A stretch of 64,000 nt of DNA from Pseudomonas alliivorans (GTDB lineage: Bacteria; Pseudomonadota; Gammaproteobacteria; Pseudomonadales; Pseudomonadaceae). The first letter of the stretch is position 1, and each line of letters opens with the position of its first letter. The stretch covers positions 1 through 64,000 of the forward strand of contig NZ_JAFFZW010000014.1 of the NCBI RefSeq assembly GCF_017826695.1, in the 5' to 3' direction. A program made the translations under genes and the position numbers. The notes under the pieces were generated by a model. It was not told the origin of the DNA and ran no database searches. It was given only the letters and a program-made list of their open reading frames with translations. Shown here piece by piece: positions 28,499 to 36,974 of this stretch.

Positions 28499-28960
28499 AT
28501 GGTCTGGGATCGGACAACGCCTTTCGTCATCGACCTGAATGTCGGCAGCGATGACATCGACGGTCTGGGGCACGCCAATAACGCGGTTTACGTCACCTGG
28601 CTCGAACGCTGCGCCTGGCGTCATTCGCAGTATCTGGGGCTGGATCTGAGTGAGTACCGGCGACTGGATCGGGCCATGGCCGTGGTTCGGCACGAAATCG
28701 ATTACCTGGCCAGCGCCTACGAGGGCGATGAGTTGCAGCTGGCAACCTGGATTGTCGATTGGGATCGTCGCCTGAAGATGACTCGCTGCTTTCAGCTCAA
28801 GCGTCCCGCAGACAACCTCACGTTGTTGCGGGCGCAAACCACCTTTGTCTGTATCGAGCTGTCCACGGGTCGCCCGAAGCGTATGCCCGCCGAGTTCATC
28901 GAGGGCTATGGTGCGGCAATGTTGGACGCCGGCGTTCCCAATCCCGGTGACGAACAGTAA
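28499..28960 (+). CDS. Acyl-CoA thioesterase, 4-hydroxybenzoyl-CoA thioesterase (hotdog) family
   Basis: A 153-residue single hotdog domain. The N-terminal pattern (DDIDGLGHANNAVYVTWLERCAW) carries the conserved Asp/His-Asn region of YbgC-type thioesterases, and the central MAVVRHEIDYLASAYEGDEL matches the second strand and helix. The natural acyl substrate cannot be told from sequence. An AGGAGCGAGC ribosome binding site precedes the ATG. dusC follows by 29 bp, so the two are probably co-transcribed. Confidence 0.8.
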   Translation: MVWDRTTPFVIDLNVGSDDIDGLGHANNAVYVTWLERCAWRHSQYLGLDLSEYRRLDRAMAVVRHEIDYLASAYEGDELQLATWIVDWDRRLKMTRCFQLKRPADNLTLLRAQTTFVCIELSTGRPKRMPAEFIEGYGAAMLDAGVPNPGDEQ

Positions 28961-28989
28961 ACTGCCGGACTTTTTTTCGAGTGTGACCC

Positions 28990-29970
28990 ATGCAAATTGC
29001 TCTGGCGCCCATGGAGGGGTTGGTCGACGACATCCTGCGTAATGTGCTGACTCGCGTCGGCGGCATCGACTGGTGCGTGACCGAATTCATCCGGGTGACC
29101 GAGCGGGTCATGCCCGCCACCTACTACTACAAGATGGCCTCTGAGCTGCACACCGATGCCAAAACGGCAGCAGGCGTACCGCTGCACGTGCAATTGCTGG
29201 GTTCCGACCCCGTCTGCCTGGCAGAAAACGCTGCGTTCGCCTGTGAACTGGGCGCGCCGGTCATGGACCTGAACTTCGGTTGCCCGGCCAAGACCGTGAA
29301 TCGCTCCCGTGGCGGCGCAATTCTGCTCAAGGAGCCTGACCTGCTGCACTCGATCGTCAGTCAGGTGCGTCGCGCGGTGCCCGGCGAGATTCCCGTCACT
29401 GCCAAGATGCGTCTGGGCTATGAAAACACCGACGGTGCTCTGGACTGCGCACGAGCGCTGGCCGATGGCGGTGCCGAGCGCATCGTGGTTCATGCGCGCA
29501 CCAAGGTCGACGGTTACAAGCCGCCAGCGCACTGGGAATGGATCGCGCGTATCCAGGAAGTGGTCAAGGTGCCGGTCGTCGCCAATGGCGAGATATGGAC
29601 AGTCGAGGACTGGCGGCGTTGTCGGGAAATCTGCGGTGCACGTGACATCATGATCGGTCGTGGTCTGGTGGCGCGTCCCGATCTGGCCATGCAGATTGCG
29701 GCAGCCCACGCGGGCGAAGAGGTGGTCGAGATGACCTGGACCGAGCTGCAACCGATGCTGCGCACGTTCTGGGGCGATTGTCTGGCCAAGATGACCCTGG
29801 TGCAGGCGCCGGGCCGTCTCAAGCAATGGTTGGTGTTGCTGACCAAGAGTTACCCTGAAGCCACGTTGATGTTCAACGCGTTGCGGCGTGAAACCGACTG
29901 CGACCGGATCAGTGTTTTGCTGGGTTATTCAGCCGAAAGTCAGCCCGACGAACGGTTATGTTTTTCGTAA
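28990..29970 (+). CDS. dusC: tRNA-dihydrouridine synthase C
   Basis: A 326-residue FMN enzyme that reduces uridine in the D-loop of tRNA (U16 in the DusC subgroup). The start MQIALAPMEGLVDDILRNVLTRVGG is diagnostic of DusC. The active-site cysteine is in LNFGCPAKTVNRSRGG, and TAKMRLG, HARTK and PVVANGEIW line the TIM barrel. The helical C-terminal domain (about 245-326) is present. The placement downstream of the tRNA cluster fits its role but is probably coincidental. Confidence 0.92.
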   Translation: MQIALAPMEGLVDDILRNVLTRVGGIDWCVTEFIRVTERVMPATYYYKMASELHTDAKTAAGVPLHVQLLGSDPVCLAENAAFACELGAPVMDLNFGCPAKTVNRSRGGAILLKEPDLLHSIVSQVRRAVPGEIPVTAKMRLGYENTDGALDCARALADGGAERIVVHARTKVDGYKPPAHWEWIARIQEVVKVPVVANGEIWTVEDWRRCREICGARDIMIGRGLVARPDLAMQIAAAHAGEEVVEMTWTELQPMLRTFWGDCLAKMTLVQAPGRLKQWLVLLTKSYPEATLMFNALRRETDCDRISVLLGYSAESQPDERLCFS

Positions 29971-29979
29971 AAAATCGCT

Positions 29980-30005
29980 CTTGAAAAGTCAGTGGCCGAC
30001 CCTAG
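29980..30005 (+). promoter_or_regulatory. Heat-shock (sigma-32) promoter of ibpA
   Basis: CTTGAAA followed after 13 bases by CCCTAGTTT resembles the sigma-32 consensus CTTGAAA-N13/17-CCCCATnT. The -10 half is imperfect. It sits about 65 bp upstream of the ibpA start. Confidence 0.65.
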
Positions 30006-30013
30006 TTTGGGGA

Positions 30014-30074
30014 TTACGCGATGCCGAATCCGGGTCGCGCAAACTACTCGCTGATTAACAGGAGAATTATCATG
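30014..30074 (+). ncRNA. Probable ROSE-type RNA thermometer in the ibpA leader
   Basis: The leader carries the ROSE hallmark UCGCU (within CTACTCGCTGAT) about 13 bases upstream of the AGGAG ribosome binding site of a small heat-shock gene, which lets the two pair at low temperature. An upstream hairpin (CCGAATCCGGGTCG area) is also possible. ROSE-like thermometers are known for ibpA of other pseudomonads. Folding was not computed. Confidence 0.6.
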
Positions 30075-30515
30075 ACGACTGCATTTTCTCTGGCTCCACT
30101 GTTTCGTCACTCAGTGGGCTTCGACCGCTTCAACGACCTTTTCGAGTCGGCGGCACGTAATGATTCGTCCAGTGGCTACCCTCCCTACAACGTGGAGCGG
30201 CATAGCGACGATCAGTACCGGATCGTGATCGCGGCGGCAGGCATGCAGGAAGAAGACCTTGACTTGCAGGTCGAGAAAGGGGTGCTGACAGTCACTGGCG
30301 GCAGGCGCGAACGCGAAGCCGAAAACGTGACCTATCTGCATCAGGGCATTGCCCGGCGCGAATTCAAGCTGTCGTTCCGGCTGGCAGACAATATCGAGGT
30401 TCGGGGTGCTGACTTGTCCCATGGGCTGCTGAACATCGACCTGGTGCGTAATGTGCCTGAAGAAGCCAAGCCAAAGCGGATTCCGCTGAATACTCAGAAA
30501 GCCATCGAGCAGTGA
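30072..30515 (+). CDS. ibpA: Small heat-shock protein (Hsp20, IbpA)
   Basis: A 147-residue alpha-crystallin-type holdase that binds unfolding proteins. The ATG at 30072 follows AGGAG; the longer frame from 30021 would translate the thermometer and is rejected. The N-terminal arm (MTTAFSLAPLFRHSVGFDRF) and YPPYNVER are typical of IbpA; the crystallin domain runs about 38-128. The late motif GLLNIDLVRNVPEEAKPKRIPL contains the C-terminal IxI-like anchor. Sigma-32 promoter and RNA thermometer give two layers of heat control. Confidence 0.93.
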   Translation: MTTAFSLAPLFRHSVGFDRFNDLFESAARNDSSSGYPPYNVERHSDDQYRIVIAAAGMQEEDLDLQVEKGVLTVTGGRREREAENVTYLHQGIARREFKLSFRLADNIEVRGADLSHGLLNIDLVRNVPEEAKPKRIPLNTQKAIEQ

Positions 30516-30530
30516 TGATTGCTGTAACGG

Positions 30531-30552
30531 AAAGGCGCCTTCGGGCGCCTTT
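30531..30552. terminator. Bidirectional terminator between ibpA and the GGDEF/EAL gene
   Basis: AAAGGCGCC, TTCG loop, GGCGCCTTT: a perfect 9-bp stem between convergent genes. Confidence 0.85.
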
Positions 30553-30558
30553 CTGCGT

Positions 30559-32757
30559 TTAGCGATCCGGCAGCAGGCTCGGGTGCCGAACAGGCTGTTT
30601 CAGCCGCAGCAGCGCTTCAAATTGTGAGTCGTCCAGCGGCTCGCTGAACAGGTACCCCTGATACACGTGGCACCCCAGTTTCTCGAGAAACGCCAGTTGC
30701 TCGACGGTCTCGACGCCCTCGGCGATGACATTGAGGTTGAGACTCTGGGCCATGGCCACAATGGCGCGAATGATTTCGGCGTCATTAGGGTCACTGGTGG
30801 CGTCCTGCACGAATGACTGGTCGATCTTGAGTGTATCCACCGGAAGACGCTTGAGATACGTCAGCGACGAATAGCCGGTGCCGAAGTCGTCCATGGCAAA
30901 GCTGATCCCGAGCTTTTTCAGGCCGCGCATCTTGGCAATGGTGTCTTCCAGGTTCTGAATGACGATCCCTTCGGTGATTTCCAGTTTCAGCATGGTGGCA
31001 GGCAATTGATGCAGTGTCAGGCTGCGCTCCACGCGTGCGACAAAGTCGGTCTGCCTGAACTGGCGCGGGCTGATGTTGACGCCCATCAGAAAGCCATTGT
31101 GTGCGATCAGCCCCTGCTTGAGCAGGCGACCTGCGGTCCTGCATGCCTCGTCCAGCACCCAGCTGCCCACTTCGAGAATCATCCCGCTCTCTTCAAGGAT
31201 CTGCACAAACTGGGTGGGCGGCAGCACGCCGTAATCCGGATGCTGCCAGCGCAGCAGTGCCTCGGCGCCGGTAAGCGCTTCGTTCCGGCAGTCCACTTGA
31301 GCCTGAAAGTGCAGGTGGAACTCGTTGCGGGCCAGCGCCAGGCGTAGATCGTTTTCCATGCGCAGGCGCTGGCTTACCGCCTTTTGCATGGAACTATGAA
31401 AAAATTGCGCGGCGTTGCGGCCCGAATCCTTGGCGCGGTACAGCGCGATATCGGCACGCTTGAGCAGGTCGGCAGGGGTCGAACCGTCATCCGGGATCAG
31501 TACCATGCCGATGCTGGGTGTCACCTGCAGCCGATGGCCGTCGAGGAACATGGGCTCTGCGAGCAACTCGCGCAGGTTATCGGACAGTTCCTGAACCTGC
31601 TGAGTGACCTCGTGACGAGATCCTTCCAGGCCACAGACCAGCACCACGAATTCGTCCCCGCCAAGGCGCGCCACGGTGTCTTCGAGGCGAACGCTGGCCT
31701 CCAGTCGTGCGGAGACGATATTCAGCACGCTGTCACCAACAGGGTGGCCCAGGGAGTCGTTGATGTGCTTGAAGTGGTCCAGATCCATGAACAGCAGGGC
31801 GCCACGCAGGCGATGATGCCTGAGCAGCGACAGTTGCTCGCTCAGGCGGTCCATGAGCAGCGCGCGGTTGGGCAGGCCGGTCAACGGGTCGTGATAGGCC
31901 AGGTGCTGGATCTGTGCCTGAGCGCTTTTCAACTGGCCGATGTCCCGGGCGTTCATCAGCAGGCAGGCGGTTTCGTTAAGGGTGATGAACTCCACCGATA
32001 CGTCGAGAGTCAGCGGATCGCCATTCTTGTTGCGGCCCGCCATTTCCCGGTGATGCACCCGACCGGTGTCGCGCAACTGATCGATCATGTTCTGGCGTTG
32101 GTCGGGATCCGTCCAGATACCGATCTCCTGAACCGTCCTGCCCAGCACTTCGGGTGCTGTGTAACCGGTGAGGCGGCAGAAGCCGTCATTGACCTCCACA
32201 TATCGGCCGGTACCCAGTTCCGTGATGGTGATCGAGTCAGGGCTGGAATGGAACGCCTTGGCGAACTTCTCCTCGCTGGCTTCCAGTGCGGCCTGTGCCT
32301 GTTGCTGGGTGATGTCCAGCAGCGTGCCGGTCAGTCTCGATGGCGTGCCGTCGGTGTTGCGGTAAAGAATGGCGCGGCTTTCGAGCAGGCGTGACAGGCC
32401 GTTCTGCAACTGAAAACGGTAGGTCAGCTGAAAGATGTCCTGTTTGCCGGCCGCTACCGCCTCGTAGGCATTGCGCATGCGGTGACGTTCCGCCGTCGGC
32501 ACGCCGGCCAGAAAACGGGTGAAGTTGTAATCGAGTGGCTGGTTTTCGCGGCCATGCAGTTGAGCGGCTCGAGCGGAGGCGTGCAGTTGATCGGTGGCAA
32601 TGTCCCATTCCCAGATGCCCATCTGCGCGGAATTCAACGCCAGATCCAGACGATCCTGCGTTTCCTTGAGGGTCTGTTCCACAGTGCGCTGTGCCGCTGG
32701 TGCGGCTGCAGGCTGTGCGGACGCCAGCAGCATGGTCGGGTCCAGAAGGTTGGGCAT
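30559..32757 (-). CDS. Cyclic-di-GMP enzyme with PAS-PAS-GGDEF-EAL domains
   Basis: A 732-residue cytoplasmic protein with no membrane segment visible. Two PAS domains (about 30-150 and 160-275; the second has SPDSITITELGTGRYVEVND) are followed by a diguanylate cyclase domain (about 285-445) with intact GGDEF at 366-370 and an RLED inhibitory site at 357-360, exactly five residues before it. The C-terminal EAL domain (about 465-715) has intact EALLRW at 499-504, and DDFGTGYSSL and ETVEQLAFLEKLGC follow. Both activities are therefore possible; which one dominates cannot be read. It stands alone between ibpA and the LysR gene. Confidence 0.93.
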   Translation of the reverse strand: MPNLLDPTMLLASAQPAAAPAAQRTVEQTLKETQDRLDLALNSAQMGIWEWDIATDQLHASARAAQLHGRENQPLDYNFTRFLAGVPTAERHRMRNAYEAVAAGKQDIFQLTYRFQLQNGLSRLLESRAILYRNTDGTPSRLTGTLLDITQQQAQAALEASEEKFAKAFHSSPDSITITELGTGRYVEVNDGFCRLTGYTAPEVLGRTVQEIGIWTDPDQRQNMIDQLRDTGRVHHREMAGRNKNGDPLTLDVSVEFITLNETACLLMNARDIGQLKSAQAQIQHLAYHDPLTGLPNRALLMDRLSEQLSLLRHHRLRGALLFMDLDHFKHINDSLGHPVGDSVLNIVSARLEASVRLEDTVARLGGDEFVVLVCGLEGSRHEVTQQVQELSDNLRELLAEPMFLDGHRLQVTPSIGMVLIPDDGSTPADLLKRADIALYRAKDSGRNAAQFFHSSMQKAVSQRLRMENDLRLALARNEFHLHFQAQVDCRNEALTGAEALLRWQHPDYGVLPPTQFVQILEESGMILEVGSWVLDEACRTAGRLLKQGLIAHNGFLMGVNISPRQFRQTDFVARVERSLTLHQLPATMLKLEITEGIVIQNLEDTIAKMRGLKKLGISFAMDDFGTGYSSLTYLKRLPVDTLKIDQSFVQDATSDPNDAEIIRAIVAMAQSLNLNVIAEGVETVEQLAFLEKLGCHVYQGYLFSEPLDDSQFEALLRLKQPVRHPSLLPDR

Positions 32758-32849
32758 TGATCACGAGCCTTTAATGAATAAAGCCAGTAAAACGATCGTT
32801 CTGCATCCTGTATCGCATAAAAAAACACTATCAATCGCTGTATCGTGCA

Positions 32850-33707
32850 TTACAACAATTTCATGAATGCCCTTGCCGCATTTGATAGAGTCCGCTCCGT
32901 GTGCAGGATGTAGCCTAGCTGGCGATTGAGTTGCACGCCTGTCAACGGAATGCGCGCAACCTGTTCATCGAGCATCGTGCGTGGCAGAACGCTCCAGGCC
33001 AGCCCGATGGATACCATCATTTTTATGGTTTCCAGGTAGTTGGTACTCATCGCGATATCAGGCTTGAGGCCGTGGGCCTCGCACAGGTTGCTGACGATTT
33101 TGTGAGTGAACGTATTGTCGCTGGGCAGCACTGCCGGGTAGCGGGCGATCTCTTCCAGTTTCATCGGACCGCTATTGGCCAGCGGGTGCTCCGGCGCCGC
33201 CACGAAGTCCAGCGGGTCGTCCCATACTGCGGTGGCGCGCACCAGTGGATGAGGTTCCGGGGCAAGCGTGATGACAGCCAGCTCGGCGCGGCCATGCAGA
33301 ATCTCGTCATAGGCCGCTTCGGAGTCCATGAACCGAATGTCCAGCGCCACGGCCGGATAGGTGCGCGTAAACTCGCGCAATAAAGGTGGCAGACGGTGCA
33401 GACCGATATGGTGGCTGGTGATCAGCTTCAAGCGCCCGGACACTTCGCCGTTCAGGTTGGTCAGCGCCCGGCGCGTATCATCCAGTACGTTGGTGATCTG
33501 ATAGGCCCTTGGCAGCAGGGCGCGTCCTGCCTCGGTCAGGCTGACTTCACGGCCCAGACGATCGAAAAGACGCACGCCGAGTTGCTGCTCAAGGCCTGCG
33601 ATCCGTTTGCTGATGGCCGGTTGGGTCAGGTGCAGGCGTTCTCCTGCACCGGAAAAACTTCCCGTCTCGGCAATGGCCAGAAAAGCATTCAAATTGGCGA
33701 GATCCAT
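32850..33707 (-). CDS. LysR-type regulator divergent from leuC
   Basis: A 285-residue LysR protein. The ATG at 33707 (MDLANLNAFLAIAETGSFS) is the family start; the 10-codon extension is unlikely. The winged helix-turn-helix spans about 1-60 (LHLTQPAISKRIAGLEQQLGVRLFDR) and the effector domain about 90-285. It is read away from leuC across 144 bp, the classical LysR arrangement, so it probably controls leuC-leuD or itself. The gap contains an AT-rich stretch and TTGGTTATCCAA (33721-33732) as a candidate half-palindrome. The effector is unknown; a leucine pathway intermediate is a reasonable guess. Confidence 0.88.
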   Translation of the reverse strand: MDLANLNAFLAIAETGSFSGAGERLHLTQPAISKRIAGLEQQLGVRLFDRLGREVSLTEAGRALLPRAYQITNVLDDTRRALTNLNGEVSGRLKLITSHHIGLHRLPPLLREFTRTYPAVALDIRFMDSEAAYDEILHGRAELAVITLAPEPHPLVRATAVWDDPLDFVAAPEHPLANSGPMKLEEIARYPAVLPSDNTFTHKIVSNLCEAHGLKPDIAMSTNYLETIKMMVSIGLAWSVLPRTMLDEQVARIPLTGVQLNRQLGYILHTERTLSNAARAFMKLL

Positions 33708-33851
33708 TGTCGCATTCCAGTTGGTTATCCAAAGCATAAAAAATATGAATTTGAGTTATTTAAGCACATTCCATAGGATGGTCACACAAGCCAAGGGCCC
33801 ATGGACGTCCGTAGCCCAAGGCATAAAAAAGCTGATGAGGAAGTACGTCCA

Positions 33852-35276
33852 ATGGCCGGTAAAACGCTCTACGACAAGCTCTGGGATTCGCATCTGGTCA
33901 AACAGCGCGACGATGGTTCGGCGCTGATCTACATTGACCGTCATATCATTCACGAAGTGACCTCGCCACAAGCCTTCGAAGGCCTGCGCCTTGCCGGACG
34001 CAAGCCGTGGCGCATCGACTCGATCATCGCGACGCCCGACCACAACGTGCCGACCACCTCGGAACGCAAGGGCGGCATCGGTGCCATCGAAGATCAGGTT
34101 TCGCGTCTGCAGGTCCAGACCCTGGACGACAACTGCGACGAATACGGCATCACCGAATTCAAGATGAACGATCCGCGTCAGGGCATCGTCCACGTGATCG
34201 GGCCTGAACAGGGCGCAACACTGCCGGGCATGAGCGTGGTCTGTGGTGACTCGCACACTTCCACGCACGGTGCCTTCGGCGCACTGGCTCATGGCATCGG
34301 TACGTCCGAGGTCGAGCACGTGCTGGCCACTCAGTGCCTGGTCGCCAAAAAGATGAAGAACATGCTGGTGTCGGTCGAAGGGCAACTGCCATTCGGCGTG
34401 ACCGCCAAGGACATCGTGCTCGCAGTGATCGGCAAGATCGGCACCGCGGGCGGCAACGGCTACGCCATCGAGTTCGCCGGCAGCGCGATTCGCGACCTGT
34501 CCATCGAAGGCCGCATGACCATCTGCAACATGTCCATCGAAGCAGGCGCTCGCGTCGGTATGGTGGCCACCGATGAAAAAACGGTCGAGTACGTCAAGGG
34601 TCGTCCGTTTGCGCCAAAGGGTGCCGAGTGGGATCTGGCGGTGGAAGCGTGGAAAGATCTGGTCTCCGACCCGGACGCAGTGTTCGACACCGTGGTCAGG
34701 CTCGACGCTGCAGACATCAAGCCGCAGGTCAGTTGGGGGACTTCGCCGGAAATGGTACTGGCTGTCGATCAGAACGTGCCCGATCCAGCGCAGGAAATGG
34801 ATCTGGTCAAGCGTGGTTCGATCGAGCGCGCCTTGAAGTACATGGGCCTCAAGGCCAATCAGCCGATCACCGACATTCAGCTGGATCGTGTATTCATCGG
34901 TTCGTGCACCAACTCGCGCATCGAAGACCTGCGTGCCGCCGCCGATATCGCCAAGGGCCGCAAGGTGGCCGCGACCATCAAGCAGGCCATCGTGGTGCCG
35001 GGCTCAGGCCTGATCAAGGCGCAGGCCGAGCAGGAAGGTCTGGACAAGATTTTCATCGAAGCCGGTTTCGAATGGCGTGAGCCGGGCTGTTCCATGTGTC
35101 TGGCGATGAACCCGGATCGCCTGGGTTCCGGCGAGCACTGCGCCTCGACGTCCAACCGCAACTTCGAAGGGCGTCAGGGCGCTGGCGGCCGCACTCACCT
35201 GGTGAGCCCGGCGATGGCGGCCGCAGCCGCCGTCAACGGCCGTTTCATCGACGTTCGCGACCTGATCCAGCATTGA
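33852..35276 (+). CDS. leuC: 3-isopropylmalate dehydratase large subunit
   Basis: A 474-residue aconitase-family subunit of leucine synthesis that isomerises 2- to 3-isopropylmalate together with LeuD. The start MAGKTLYDKLWDSHLV at 33852 matches the family. The 4Fe-4S cysteines lie in FIGSCTNSRIEDL and GCSMCLAMNPD, and substrate motifs include TPDHNVPTT and GDSHTSTHGAFGALAHGIGTSEVEH. leuD begins 10 bp after the stop. Confidence 0.96.
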   Translation: MAGKTLYDKLWDSHLVKQRDDGSALIYIDRHIIHEVTSPQAFEGLRLAGRKPWRIDSIIATPDHNVPTTSERKGGIGAIEDQVSRLQVQTLDDNCDEYGITEFKMNDPRQGIVHVIGPEQGATLPGMSVVCGDSHTSTHGAFGALAHGIGTSEVEHVLATQCLVAKKMKNMLVSVEGQLPFGVTAKDIVLAVIGKIGTAGGNGYAIEFAGSAIRDLSIEGRMTICNMSIEAGARVGMVATDEKTVEYVKGRPFAPKGAEWDLAVEAWKDLVSDPDAVFDTVVRLDAADIKPQVSWGTSPEMVLAVDQNVPDPAQEMDLVKRGSIERALKYMGLKANQPITDIQLDRVFIGSCTNSRIEDLRAAADIAKGRKVAATIKQAIVVPGSGLIKAQAEQEGLDKIFIEAGFEWREPGCSMCLAMNPDRLGSGEHCASTSNRNFEGRQGAGGRTHLVSPAMAAAAAVNGRFIDVRDLIQH

Positions 35277-35286
35277 GGACACCCGC

Positions 35287-35928
35287 ATGAAAGCCTTTAC
35301 CCAGCACAATGGCCTGGTCGCTCCTCTGGATCGCGCCAACGTCGACACCGACCAGATCATTCCCAAGCAGTTTCTCAAGTCGATCAAGCGCACCGGCTTT
35401 GGTCCGAACCTGTTCGATGAGTGGCGTTATCTGGATGTGGGTCAGCCCTACCAGGACAATTCCAAACGCCCGTTGAACCATGAGTTCGTGCTCAATCACG
35501 AGCGTTATCAGGGTGCCAGCGTGTTGCTGGCCCGCGAGAACTTCGGTTGCGGCTCCAGCCGCGAGCACGCGCCATGGGCGCTGGAAGAGTACGGTTTCTG
35601 CGCGATCATCGCGCCCAGCTATGCCGACATCTTCTTCAACAACAGCTTCAAGAACGGCCTGCTGCCGATCATCCTCACCGAAGCTGAAGTTGACGAACTG
35701 TTCAAGCAGGTCGAAGCCAGTCCGGGTTATCAGCTGACCATCGATCTGCAGGCCCAGACCGTGACCCGTCCCGACGGCAAGGTGCTGAGCTTCGAGATCG
35801 ATGCGTTTCGCAAGCATTGCCTGCTCAATGGTCTGGACGACATCGGCCTGACGCTGATGGACGCCGATGCCATTGCGACGTTCGAGAGCCGGCACCGTGC
35901 TAGCCAGCCGTGGTTGTTTCGCGACTGA
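35287..35928 (+). CDS. leuD: 3-isopropylmalate dehydratase small subunit
   Basis: A 213-residue swivel-domain partner of LeuC. It contains the characteristic DTDQIIPKQFLKSIKRTGFG, GCGSSREHAPWAL and FFNNSFKNGLLPI. Normal length and directly coupled to leuC. A REPIN lies after the stop, before the methyltransferase, so the unit may be interrupted there. Confidence 0.96.
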   Translation: MKAFTQHNGLVAPLDRANVDTDQIIPKQFLKSIKRTGFGPNLFDEWRYLDVGQPYQDNSKRPLNHEFVLNHERYQGASVLLARENFGCGSSREHAPWALEEYGFCAIIAPSYADIFFNNSFKNGLLPIILTEAEVDELFKQVEASPGYQLTIDLQAQTVTRPDGKVLSFEIDAFRKHCLLNGLDDIGLTLMDADAIATFESRHRASQPWLFRD

Positions 35929-35962
35929 CATACAGCGGCTGTCGCCTGGCGATCGCAGAAAT

Positions 35963-36050
35963 TATGGGAGGCGGCTTGCCGGCGATGCTGTTTTAGGGGC
36001 GACATCTCCATGCCCGAGATGACGCCATCGCCGGCACGCCGTCTCTCACA
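35963..36050. repeat. REPIN between leuD and the methyltransferase gene
   Basis: ATGGGAGGCGGCTTGCCGGC and GCCGGCACGCCGTCTCTCAC are inverted, with about 45 bases between. The right half has diverged at three positions. Confidence 0.75.
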
Positions 36051-36142
36051 GGAAATGTCGGCGTGTCTGTCGGTCTTGTGCTCGCGAAAGCCATGGCACG
36101 AACGCCGCAGTTAAATACCCTTGAACATCAGAGCATCCACCC

Positions 36143-36907
36143 ATGACCACCTCCGCCCACACCCAGGTTGTACAACGTCAATTCGGCGAACAGGCTTCGG
36201 CCTACCTGAACAGCGCCGTGCACGCGCAAGGGGCCGAGTTCGCGTTGTTACAGAGCGCGGTCAGGGGGCGGGGCGATGCGCGGGTGCTGGATCTGGGGTG
36301 CGGCGCAGGCCATGTGAGCTTCAATGTTGCGCCGTCTGTCGCTGAAGTGATCGCGTATGACCTGTCGCAGCAGATGCTCGATGTGGTCGCCGCTGCGGCT
36401 ATCGACAAGGGGTTGAGCAACGTTCGCACGTTATGCGGCGCGGCCGAACGCTTGCCATTTGCCGATGGCGAGTTCGATTTTGTGTTCAGCCGCTACTCGG
36501 CTCACCACTGGAGCGATTTGGCCCTGGCGTTGCGTGAAGTGCGCCGGGTATTGAAGCCGGGGGGTGTGGCGGCGTTCATTGACGTGATGTCGCCGGGCAG
36601 TCCGTTGCTGGATACGTATTTGCAAACGGTTGAAGTGCTGCGCGATACCAGCCACGTGCGCGATTATTCCGCCGCCGAATGGCTGCATCAGGTCAGCGAC
36701 GCGGGGTTGTTCACCCGCAGCCATACCCGCCAGCGCCTGCATCTGGAGTTCGGTTCGTGGGTGGAGCGCATGCGCACGCCACAGCCACTGCGGGTGGCCA
36801 TACGCGAGCTGCAGCAGGCGATGGGCGATGAAGTGCGTCAGTATTTCGAGATTGATGCGCAGGGTTCATTCAGTACCGATGTGCTGGTGCTTTGGGCCGA
36901 GCGTTAA
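36143..36907 (+). CDS. Class I SAM-dependent methyltransferase
   Basis: A 254-residue Rossmann methyltransferase. Motif I is VLDLGCGAGHVSFNVA (about 50-65); the acidic loop YDLSQQMLDVV and later FDFVFSRYSAHHW and VLKPGGVAAFIDV follow the UbiE/Methyltransf_11 pattern. The acceptor substrate is unknown. It sits between leuD and leuB, a placement conserved in other pseudomonads, yet nothing in leucine synthesis needs a methyltransferase. The spacing (about 68 bp to leuB) permits co-transcription. Confidence 0.85.
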   Translation: MTTSAHTQVVQRQFGEQASAYLNSAVHAQGAEFALLQSAVRGRGDARVLDLGCGAGHVSFNVAPSVAEVIAYDLSQQMLDVVAAAAIDKGLSNVRTLCGAAERLPFADGEFDFVFSRYSAHHWSDLALALREVRRVLKPGGVAAFIDVMSPGSPLLDTYLQTVEVLRDTSHVRDYSAAEWLHQVSDAGLFTRSHTRQRLHLEFGSWVERMRTPQPLRVAIRELQQAMGDEVRQYFEIDAQGSFSTDVLVLWAER

Positions 36908-36974
36908 TCTTTTTGCGGCTTGAAACGTTATAAACGGGCGCTGTCCGAGGCGTCGATAAAACATCGAGGAAGTT

